NCBI GenBank assembly: GCA_963383645.1
Contig: OY726559.1
Span: 109,576,235 to 109,640,234, forward strand
Source: Muscardinus avellanarius
Taxonomy: Eukaryota; Chordata; Mammalia; Rodentia; Gliridae
Direction of reading: 5' to 3'
DNA: 64,000 bases
In this document: positions 24,527 through 35,900 of the stretch, piece after piece
Numbering within the stretch: position 1 is the first letter of the stretch
Layout of the letters: each line of letters begins with the position of its first letter
Translations under genes and position numbers: made by a program
The notes under the pieces: generated by a model
Databases searched by the model: none
What the model was told of the DNA's origin: nothing
What the model saw: the letters and a program-made list of their open reading frames with translations, nothing else

Positions 24527-24906
24527 CCAACCGACTGACCAACCAACAAACCAACGAACCAACGAAATGAGTCAGGGGTAGGACAATAGAGAAAAACGTG
24601 ATCTCGGGCTCCCGTGCTCAGTTTCTAGGTTGCAGCATCAGCATCTCCAAATGGACGAAGAACCAGCCGACCACGACATACTCTGTCGCCGATGGAGACC
24701 GAGTCCCTTGGACCCTTTTCCTCTTTGTCCCGGAGATCGGGGGCCAGTGGTGGCCCCAGAAGAAGTTGCTTCCCGGTTTCTAAAATTTCCAGGACCGGGG
24801 CTGAGCCAGATTACTTCTGGGAAGCCCAGAACCTTCTGGGAGCACGGCGGAGAGGAAAGAGGGTGGAAAGGGAGGAGCCCGTTAGATTAAACAGACCGTT
24901 TCTTCT

Positions 24907-24919
24907 CGCTTCCTCTTTT
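24907..24919 (-). promoter_or_regulatory. PU.1/ETS site in the FCGR2B promoter region
   Basis: On the minus strand the sequence reads AAAAGAGGAAGCG, very close to the PU.1 consensus. It is about 95 bp upstream of the FCGR2B ATG. PU.1 drives B-cell and myeloid genes. Function here is inferred from motif and distance. Confidence 0.5.
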
Positions 24920-25012
24920 GGACTCTGGGGTGCCGGGCTTCTAGGTGGGATCTGCCAGGCTTGGACGGAGGCCGGTGCCTGGGTGCTTCAGAGCCAGCTC
25001 GTCCTGGGCACG

Positions 25013-25124
25013 ATGGGCATGCCCTCCTTCCCACCTCCCCTTGCCGCCGCGAGGGGCCCGGCTGGCTGCAAGCTCTTGCCCACCTTGGCCCACATGCTCC
25101 TGTGGACGGCTGTGCTGCTCCCAG
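25013..25124 (+). CDS. FCGR2B: FCGR2B exon 1 (start and signal peptide)
   Basis: 112 nt beginning [10 protein letters not shown] with a strong start context. It encodes the long leader of the FCGR2 family and ends in phase 1 before gtgagt. Confidence 0.93.
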
Positions 25125-26460
25125 GTGAGTCCGTGCCCGCGTGGAGGCAGGAGCCTGGGCGGGATGGAGTGGCACAGGAACCGGGGATGTGGAGGCAGAT
25201 CGGGACGGCCCCTGGCCTTAGACGTCAGAGCTGGCAGAGCTTTTGGGTTGTTTATTGTCTTGGACTCAGTTTCTGGGCACCTGCTCCCCTGGTACTCTGC
25301 CACTTTTTTTTTTTTTTGGCACGGTACCGAGGATGGAACCCAGGGGCATCCTACCTCTGAGCTACACCCCCAGCTCTATTTTTTACTCTTTATTTTGAAA
25401 TAGGGTCCCACTGAGTTGCAAAGGGCCTCGCTAAGTAGCGGAGGTTGTCCATGAACCTGTGATCCTCCTGTCCCAGCCTCCCGAATGCTGGGATCACAAG
25501 CATGCGCCGCCACGCCCGGATATACTCTGCCACTTCTAACATCAGAAGCTACTCTGAGGCCCCGGGCGGCCAGTGTTTCCCATTGGATTTGTGTTTCCTG
25601 TGGGATGAGAGGGCCAGGAGCACCTTTGCCGAGGGTGGAGGGGGGGAACTGAGGTGCAGGGGCGGGGGGTCGTCCTGCGCCCTGAAGCCACATCATCGAT
25701 TCTCTTTCTGTACAAAGTGTTCCCCTGAGCAGAAGCACAGGAAGGTCTGGTCCTCCAGGGAGTCAGGGCTCAGAGAAGCCCCACATCTAGGCAATTCTGG
25801 GAACGTCATCTGTGGGACCAGAGAAGGCACATGTGTCCGTCACCGCCCAGACCTGGGAGTGGCCCGGGAGCGGCCCTGGCTCTGATGAGGCCCGGCTCTT
25901 AGGCGGAGCCAGAGGACTGTGTTCTGATGCTGTGGGTCGGAGGACTGGGGCTGATGGTGCTGAGCGGTGGGGAGAGTCCCGGGGAGCCCCACTGCCGGGG
26001 CTGCCCTTCCGGCCTCATCCCTGGGGCTCCTGCCCTTACCTCTGGAAGAAGGCTCTGCCCCTTCCTAAGTCACTGTTGTGAGTCAGGGGACCCCAGCCTC
26101 CCTGGTGCTGGGTGATGGGGCAGCGGGAGGGAAGCGAGCACCCCCCTCCAGTGCACGGTGAGCACCGACCTGCCTCCTTTTTCAGCTGGGGAGGCTCAGC
26201 CTCAGAGAGGTGATGTGCCACCAATGTGCCGGACACCTGGGCGAGGCTCCTGGGAAGCATCCTGGCATTCCCTTCCCTTCCCTTTGCCCCTCTCAGCGGG
26301 ATTTCCCTGAATCTGCTGGGTGTGGTTGCTGGTTCTCACCTGCACTTGCTGGATGTGGAGTTGATTGGTCACTGCTTGCTCCTTTTTTAAATCTCTTATT
26401 TTTCCTCCTCCTCCTCCTCCTCCTCCTCCTCCTCCTCCTCCTCCTCCTCCTCTTCCTCTT

Positions 26461-26491
<31 letters not shown>

Positions 26492-29400
26492 TTCTTCCTC
26501 TTCCTCCTCCTTCTCCTCCTCTTCCTCCTCCTTCTCCTCCTCTTCCTCCTCCTCCTCCTCCTCCTCCTCCTCCTCCTCCTCCTCCTCCTCCTCCTTCCCC
26601 TTCTTTTGTGGTCCTGGGGATAGAACCCAGGGGCATCCTACCTTTAAGCTACATCCAGCCCTGTTTTTTACTCTTTATTATTTATTTATTTATTTTGCAG
26701 TACTTGGGATGGAATCCAGGGGCATTCTGCCTGTAAGCCACACTCCCAGCCCTTTTTTGTGTGTGTGTGGTACTGAGGATGGAACTCACTGATTTTCTAC
26801 CTTTGAGCTATACTCCCAGACCTATTTTATACTTTTTAATTTTTGGAAACAGGGTCTCTTAAGCCAGCGGGGCTGGCTTTGAACTAGCGCGATCCTCCTG
26901 TCTCTGCTCCCAAGCGCGGGGATTACAAGCGTGCGCCACCACGCCCGGCTAACGTTTTTTTTTAAGATCTTATTTGGAAACAGGGTTTCACTAAGTTGCC
27001 CTGAGCCTCACTAAGCTGCTGGAGGCTGGCTCGAACCTGCGATCCTCCCATCTCAGCCTCCCAAATGCTGGATTGCGAGCGTGCACCACCACGCCCGGCT
27101 TCCTCCTCTTCTTTTTCACCTGCGCCCCCACCATTCCATCCCCCTCTCCAGTCCTGAAGACTCAGGTCTCCTCCAGGGGCAGGAGTCTGAGTCCACAGGG
27201 CTTGGGCCGTCAGCAGGCCCTGAGCGCAGGCAGGGTCGGTCCTCTTCCTTCGGGTGGAGCCGCAGGCAGTAGGAAGTTAGCGCGGGTGTGTGTGGTCGGC
27301 ATGGATGGAGAGGAAGTAGGTGTGATCAGCTGGGCATCGTGGCGCACACTTGTGGCTCCAGAGGCCAGCCTCGGCAACATTTTATCAAAATAAAAATAAG
27401 ATGCAGTTGGGGGTATGACTGATGGTGGAGCAACCCTGGGCTTGATCCCCAGTACCAGAAAGCACCAGCAAGAGCGGAGAAACAGATTAGTCTACAAGAT
27501 CTTGCATTGCTGAGTGAGAAATCAGGGTACAGCAGGCCCTCCTTACTATTTGTGTATGTGCATACGTAAACATTATATGTATCTCTCTTCCTTTCTCCGA
27601 TTGAACTCAGGGGCATTCTACCTCTGAGCTATACCCCCTGCCCTCTTATTTTTATTTTGAGACAAGGCCTTTCTTAGTGGCTGAGGGTCTCACTAGTTGC
27701 TGGAGTCTGGCCTCAAGCCTGCGATCCTTTGGTCTCAGCCTCCCAAGTTCTGGGAGGATAAGCATGTACCACCACATCTGGCTTCTTATGCATTTTCTAT
27801 TTTTTTACAATAATAATGGATTACTTGTGTAATTCCTATCACTTCTCCCCCCCAAAAAACAAATCCTGCTTTTTGAGATAGACTCCATCAAAAAATCGTT
27901 GGCACTAAAGCATAAACTACATGGAAAGCCCAACAGGGAACGTTTCAGAGGCTTTTTAATTTCAATCGGTGAAGGCGGCGCGCCGTGAGTGTTAGACAGA
28001 GGCAAGCGTGATGACGTTATTCTCTTACATCTTTTCTGATACTGGGAAAGGAGCCGTGGACGGGGTGAAGGCGTGCCTCTTGCTCTCGGTCAGCCCGTGG
28101 GTCGGGCTCTGGGTCTGGGTGGGTGCGCGGCCGTGAGGCTCAGGACCAACTGATCTGTGCTTTTCTTCCTTGCAGCGCCTGCCGCCGGGGCACATGGTAA
28201 GTACCCACTGCGTCCTCTCCTCCCTCCGCGTGTCTTCCTCTGCTCCCAGTGCCCTGTCTGTGGGGAGGGGCTCGACTGGAACAGCAGCCATGTTTGGCAG
28301 CACCAGGTCAGGAAGAAGCTCTGCCCTCCTGATGCTGTCACGGTGGGTGGTTAGGGAGGGCACAGGCCTTGTCACAGAGTCAGGATTCTCTCCTGGCTCC
28401 CAACTGTCAGAAAGCTGATATTAAAAAGTAAATAGCCAGGTGTGATGGCACACGCTTGTAATCCCAGCATTTGGGAGGCTGAGACAGGAGAATTGCAGTT
28501 TGAGGACAGTGAGACCCTGTTTCAAAATAAAAAACAAAAGAGTAGGGCTGGGAGTGTAGCTCGGAAGTAGAATGTCCCTGGGTTCCATCCCCAGACCCCC
28601 CCACACACACAAAAAAAAAAAAAATTAAAGAGGCAGGCGTGGTAGTGCATACTTGTAATCCCAGCATTTGGGAGGCTGAAACAGGAGGATCACAGGTTCA
28701 AGGGTAGTCTCAGTTACTTAGTGAGGCCCTTTGCAACTCAGTGAGACTCTGACAGCCTTCCTGAGGGGTGGCGAAAGCCTGACACCTCTACCAGAGGCCT
28801 CACTCGTCTTCAGCTGGCTCTGGAGTGATGCTCTGGCACCCCAAAGCCCCCCGCTCACAGGGAGGAAAGGAACAGAGGGAGAAGGAACGCTCAGGTTACC
28901 TGTTGGCCAGGCAGCTGGGTGTTTCAAGTGTTCTCTGGCTCCCCTTCCTCCCTTCCCCCTGGGTCTCTGGCTCCCCTTCCTCCCTTCCCCCTGGGTCTCT
29001 GGCTCCCCTTCCTCCCTTCCCCCTGGGTCTCTGGCTCCCCTTCCTCCCTTCCCCCTGGGCCTCTGCTTCTGAGTGAAGGTCGGTTGCCCAGGAGCATTCC
29101 CTGGTACAGGAGCACCCAGCCTGGCCGGCTCCTGCTGCCCGGTGGGCAGCCAGCCTCTCAGGGTTCCCTTTCCTCCAGCTGCCTCCTCTCTCCCACCCTC
29201 AGCAGACCTCCCAAAGGCTGTGCTGAAACTGGAGCCCCCGTGGATCCAGGTGCTCCGGGAGGACTCCGTGACCCTGCGGTGTCAAGGCGACCACACCCCG
29301 GGGAGCCCCGTCCAGTGGTTCCACAATGGGAGCCTCATCCCAACCCAGGCCCAGCCCAGCTACCAGTTCCAGGCCACAATCAGCGACAACGGGGAGTACA

Positions 29401-29912
29401 GGTGCCAGACCAGCCAGACCAGCCTCAGCGACCCCGTGCGCCTGAGCGTGATCTCTGGTGAGCCAAGGAAGGGCTGGATGGTCCCGGGCAGGAGGATGTG
29501 GCGCTGCCTCCTGAAAAAGCATGGCCTGTTTACTGGGAAGCGTGGCTGGCATAGTGCAAATTCTTGAGAAATTACTCAGCACACAAGAATGTTCGTTTTT
29601 GCCTCATTGTGGATTGCTCAACAGATTTCAAAGGCCACAGGCAGGGAGCTGGGTGGGACAGGGGCAGAGAGGCTCCTACTTGATAAAAACTCATCTATTA
29701 GCCAGGCAGTGGCGCATGCCAGTCATCCCAGTACTTGAGAGGTGAAGCAGGAGGATCGCAGGTTCAAGGGCAGCCTTGGCAAGTAGTGAGACTCCTATCA
29801 ACCTCAGCGAGACCCTATTTCAAAATAAAAATAAAACAGGACAAGGGGTGTAGCTCAGAAGTAAAATGCCCTGGTTTCCACCCCCAGTCTCCCTCCCTCC
29901 CCTCCTCTCTCC

Positions 29913-29995
<83 letters not shown>

Positions 29996-32900
29996 CCAAG
30001 CCCAAAAAAACAAGAATAATAAATAAAAACAACTATAGCGAAACACACAAACCATACCTGGATCCCAGCTAAATATATAAATGTGCTAAATTCATTTATA
30101 AATGGACCTTCCTCCCCCAGTGAAGCGGCTACATCTCAGGCTCCTTCCTGATGGGATATGGATGCAGGTGCCTTCTCCCACCCGCAATCCATGCTGGGTG
30201 ACGGGAGCTGTTGACAGATCACGGTGTTATCATACCCATTCTTCACAGATGAGGAAACTGAGCCCTGTAAGAGCTAAACCCCTTGCTCAGGATGACAGAA
30301 TTCACACAGGAATCGGACCAGGGCTAGAAACCCAGGTGGTCTGACTTTCTGAAACTCCAGCTCTGAACATCCTGCATCTCCAGCCCGGATGCTCTGGGTC
30401 TCGGGGCGAGCCTAACCTCCCAGGTTCTGTAATCCTGTGTCTTTCAGAATGGCTGCTGCTCCAGACCCCTCAGCTGGTGTTCCAGGAGGGGGAGACCATC
30501 ATGCTGAGGTGCCATGGCTGGAGGAACGCTCTTCTGAACAAGATCACGTTCTACCAGGACGGGAATTCCAAGAAGTTTTCCCACTCCAGTGTCAACTTCT
30601 CCATCCCCAACGCAAACCGCAGTCACAGCGGCAATTACTACTGCAGGGGGAGCATAGGAAGGAATTCCCACTCGTCACAGACTGTGGCCATCACTGTCCA
30701 AGGTGGGAGCTCTGTCAAGAGGCAGGGAGGGGAGCGGTGGGGAGGGACCAGGCCCAAGGTCCCCTAGGCCTGCGTGGAAATCTGAGAAATGGCCCAGCCG
30801 CAATGCTGAGGATTGGCAAAGGAGAGCAGTAGAGACCTTGCCAAGGGTTGGCCTCGGGCCTGGAGCGGGCAGTAGCTGACAGGCTGTTGGCTCCAATTTT
30901 GGAGGGGCTGAGGATGGAACACAGATGCTTTCTACGTCTGACCTACACCCTCAGCCCTATTTTATTTTTATTTTGAAACAAGATTTTGCTAAGTGATTGG
31001 TTAACTTAGCCTTGCTAAGTTCCGGGGCTGGCTTTTTAAAATTTTTTGGGGGGGTCTTGGGGATGGAACCCAGGGGCATTTTACCTCCGAGATACACCCC
31101 CAGCCCTATTTTTTATTCTTTATTTTGAAACAGGGTCTCACTGAGTTGCAAAGGGCCTCACTAAGTAGCTGAAGCTGGCTGCGAACCGTGATCCTCCTGT
31201 CTCAGCTCCCAAATGCTGGGATTACAGTGTGTACCACCACGCCCGGCCCGAGGCTGGCTTTAAACCTGTAATCCTTTGGTCTCAGCTTCCCATGTACAGG
31301 GATTACAGGTGTGCACCACTACATCTGTTTTTTTTTTTTTTTTTTTTTAAATTCTGGGTATCGAACCCAGGGATGTTCTACCACCAAACGGTACCCATAC
31401 AGCCCTGTTTTATTTTTATTTTGAAACAGGGTCTCCCTAGGTCCTAGGACCTCGCTGGGTTGCTGAGGCTGACCTCCAGCCTGCGATCCTCCTGTCTCAG
31501 CCTCCCAAGTACTGGGATTCCAGGCCTGAGCCATCATACCTCCTTTTTAGTGCAGGCTCCAACTTAGGGAGCAGAGCGGCAGGGCTCCCTGGTCAGCAGA
31601 GGCTCCCTGGGCTGCTGGACACTCCCAAGAGCTGGGCTTCACCTTTTCCTCTCGTGTCTCAGGGGATGGCCGTTGCCCCTCTGGATAGCAGTGGAGCCCG
31701 CAGCTCTGGGAGACTTCAGGTCCTGCTCCCTGTTCTCCCGAGGGCTGTCCCTCTGCCCCTGAACCTCACTGGCGCGCCTTTATTGGTGTGGTGGAGACCA
31801 CTGGCTGTGGGCGGCACCCTGGGTTGAGGAGGCTGCGGTCACAGGACAAGCCAGTGGCCAGCGGGTGTGCGGGTGGACGGCGTGGGGACCTCACTCATCA
31901 CCTGTTCCCCTCCTGTCTTCCCCAGAGCACAGGTCGCACGGCTCTTCCCTGATGGTGATCATCGTGGCCGTGGTCGCTGGGATTGTGGGTGCCTCCATCG
32001 TGGCCGCTGCTGCAGCCTTGACCTACCTCAAGAGAAAGCGGGCTTCAGGTTCGTGGCTTTCCTTGGTGTGACTCTCTGTCCTACCTAGCTGAGGCCCTGA
32101 CCCCAGACATTGCTGCGGCCCCTATGTTTGGGCTGGAGAACGCTTAGCACGCAGGCGTATTTCCATTACGTTGACAGAATGATTGACTGATTCATTCGTT
32201 TATTCACTCATCCATTCAAGGCTAAGGTACACTCGTGTATGTGCTGCCAAGGATACCAAGATGAAGAAGTCCAGTTCCTGCCCTCCAGGGAGTCCTCAGG
32301 GTTATGGGGGGAGACAGAAGTGCTGATAGATCACTTTAAATTCAGATAAGAGCAATGGCAGAGAAATGAGGAGTCTATCTAGCGATACAGAGGGGCTCAC
32401 TCCAACACAGTGCCTGAGATCCTCACCTCAGAGAGAGAGAAGGCTTATGGCTCACAGGTTGGGAGGTCCTACTCTACAATCCGTTGTCCCTGCTGCTTGG
32501 GGTCTATGATGAGGCAGAACGTCACGCCGGGGACCAAGGACGCACAATACACTTTAAGGGCGTGTGCCCAATAACCTGAAGACCTCCCATCAGGCCCTGC
32601 CCCTTAAAGGTTCACCACCTCCCAATACGCTACCCAGGAAACCAGACTTTAACTCGTGGGCTGTTGAAGGAATACTCAAGACCCAAACTATAGACCCAGC
32701 CGGGGCTGGGGCAGTTAGAGAAGGCTCCATGGAGACAGAGTAGTGACTGAAGTTCACACAGCGGGGTTTTCTGCCTACGTTCAGATCAGCTCACAGCTCA
32801 GCAGCTCTGTGGCCTTGGGTGAGTACTCGACTTCTCTGCTTCAGCATCTTCAAGTGGAAAGTGGGGTCCTACGTCACAGGATCACTGTGGCAATGGAAGA

Positions 32901-35900
32901 GGCTGAAGCTCTTGGGGCCTTGCAGGTAGGAGACAGCGCGTACCTACAACCTGTCTCCGTGTTAGGGGGCCACGTTTGGGGGACTGGGAGAACACTCCAG
33001 ACTCGGGGCCAAAGCCTAGAAATAGGGAGTATGGCCAAGGAAGGGGAAGAGTGCTGCAGGCCATGCAAAAGAGAAAATAACTGTACTAATACCCACAAGG
33101 CACTCTGGGTGGGTTCAGGCAGGACCTGGTTCTTTTTATGTGTGTGTGTCTGGTACTGGGGATGGAACCCAGGGGCATTCTACCTCCGAGCAACATCCCC
33201 AGCCCTATATTTTATTCTTTATTTTGAAACCGGGTCTCACTGAGTTGCAAAGGGTCTCACTAAGTAGCTGAGGCTGTTTGTGAACCACGATCCTTCTGTC
33301 TCAGCCTCCCAAATGCTGCGGTTATAAGCATGCACCACCATTTCAGCAGGACGTAGTTCTAATGATAAGTAAATACCGGAACACAGAGAGGAAGATGTGT
33401 ACTTGTAAAAGGCACAGCCGAGCCAGGTGCAGCGGCGCACACCTGCGAGTTTAGTACTCGAAAGGCTGAGAGGGGGTTACAGGTCTCAGGTCCGCCTCAG
33501 CAACTCAGTGAGAACATGTTTCAAAATCAAATCAGTCAGTAAGGGCTGGGGGTACGGCTCCGAGGTAGGGTGCCCCTGGGCTTAATCTCCAGGACCAAAA
33601 TAAAATAAAGGCCCAGGAAGCCCATGAAAGCGGCAAAGGAAGGCCTCTGACAGTCCCAGTGGGAGGTCCATCGGTCTCTGGCCTTCTGGGGTCTCTCTGG
33701 AGCAACCCTTCGCAGGCAGCTGGGGAGGAGAGAAGAGGCTTTGTGTGAGTGAAGCCAGGGTCTGTGTTGGCTCCAATCCAATCCTCCCTAGTCCTTGGCC
33801 TTGAACTCAGACCCTGCCCCTAACCCTACTAACCTCCCCTGTACCCTCCCCAGCTACCCCAGGAAATCCTGAGTGCAGGGAAACAGGAAAACCAGGTGAG
33901 TACTAGGATGTCCCTCCCAGGGTGCTGCATGATGGAGTAGAGCCTTCGAGGCCAGCTGTGAGCTCCGCTGAGTTGCAGGACGGGAAGGGGCGGCGGGCAG
34001 CGGGCAGGGGCTCAGATCGCTTGGTCAGTTCTGGATTTCACTCCTGGGTCTACTGAGGGTCGCACAGAGCTGAGAAAAAGAACCGTGGTCCCAGACGGAG
34101 AGGGAGAGCTGCACCCAGGCTCCCAGGATTAGGAATCTCGGGACCTTTGCAGAGCAGGAAAGCAGAGATCATTAGGTATTCTTGTGCCCTGGCAGAGCTG
34201 GCCGAGGATGGGGCGAGAAGTTGTAAATTGAAGGCCAGTGGGATTAATCAGGTAGGCGTCCAGGGGGACAGAAGAGGAGGCCTGGGGAAAACCCCGAGAT
34301 GTGTTGGGGAATCTCTCTCCTCACACAGAGGGGTTGGCCAGGCAGAGCTGAGCTCTTAGTGGGGTCTTAAGGGGAGATTTGGGCTTGGGAAAATTCTGGA
34401 GGATTAGGGCCATTAGTGGGCTTTATCTTGTGGGCAAAGCCTAATTCTCCTATCTGCGGGTGTGGGTTTGTTAAAGACGGCTGGTTGTAACATCTCTGTA
34501 AATTAGCACTATGAGCACATGCCTGCCCCAAGGGGCTCCGACGCCCCTCTGGGAAAGTGACCCATTGGCATAGATGACATTTTGAGATTCAGTGGCTGTT
34601 CAATTCCTGGTCCAGGTGGGAATGTGGGAAGGGAACAGGAGTGTTGCAGGAAGCTTCCTGACTGGTCAGAATCAGATCAAAAAGGACTGGAGCGTCCATG
34701 GCAGTGGGAAAAGGCAGGAGAAAGGGATGCCTGAAATCCTACCCCAGAGGCTGGAGTGAAACTCAGAGCAGAGCCAACAGGTTTGAGCGCTTGGAGCCAG
34801 GTCTGCGTGGCCTGGGGCAGCTGCGTGGAGACGTGGGCGTGGGTCGCATCTGGGTTCAAACCAGACCTAGAGAAAAGTCGGCGCCCATCAGCCGATGAGC
34901 GGATTAATAAAAAAGCACGATACACTCCCCGCAAGGAAGCGTTATGCAGCCAGAAAGAAGAATGGCAGGAAAATGGATGGAACGGGACAGCGTTGCGTTA
35001 GGTGAAATAAGCCAGGCCTAGGAAGCCAAGGGTCACCTGTGTTCCCTCATATGTGGAAGTCAGACCAAATAGAGGAGGAAAAAGGGGGCGGGTGATGTCG
35101 TGGAAATAGAAGGGGACCAGGAGGTAGAGGGAGGGGACAGAGGGGCAGGAAGGGGAGGTGCCAGGCAGGAAATGGACCAAGTTCTGATCAGTGCATGTAC
35201 AAATATGTCACAGTGAATCTCACTGTCCCAAGTAACCACAACACACCCATAAAGACTAATTAGAAATAGAAACTAAAGTCCTAACACAGCTGGGCTCCCG
35301 CCCTGCTGCTGCTGGCTCTGTCCACACTGGCATAAACGTTTCCCACGAGGCGTTCATGCAGCCGGGTGCCCGAGCCATGTCCCTGCGGGTGTGGTGAGTC
35401 TTGGGGGTGGCTGAGGGATGGATGGATTAGAAGTGGGGTTCTGAGTGAGGCTTGTGGCAGGTCTGGGGCGTGGCCAAGAGGGGCCCTTTGTGTTCAGGGG
35501 CGAGCGAGGAGACTGGAGGCACTGACTCCCTGCCCTCGACTTCTGGGAAACCTGGTACAGATGCTGAGGTGTTTATCACGTTGGCAAATACATTTATGGG
35601 GAAAACATGAAGGAATTTGGCGTGTTTTGAGTATCAGAGAAAATACTGTCTCCTTTCTCTCTCTCTCTTTTGTCTCCCTCCCTCCCTCCTTTCTTCCTTT
35701 TTCTTCTCTGCCCTCTGCCAGTCTTGCTTTCTTTTCTTCTGTCTTCTCTCTTTCTCACTCCGCCGTTTTCCTCTTTCCAATCCCGCGGGGACCAGTCCTT
35801 CCAAGTCCCCACAAAGACACACCGTGGACTGCGGTTACCCTTCATCCCTCCCGAAGCCTGTGGTCCACAGAAATCTGGACTTCATTCCGCTGTGACGCCG

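Noticed and set aside
24692..25012. In-frame upstream ATG extending FCGR2B by 107 codons.
   Set aside because: The extension has no family counterpart, would bury the signal peptide and overlaps the likely promoter with the PU.1 motif.
26202..26740. Glycine-, proline- or leucine-rich frames over the TCC tract.
   Set aside because: Pure translation of a trinucleotide repeat.
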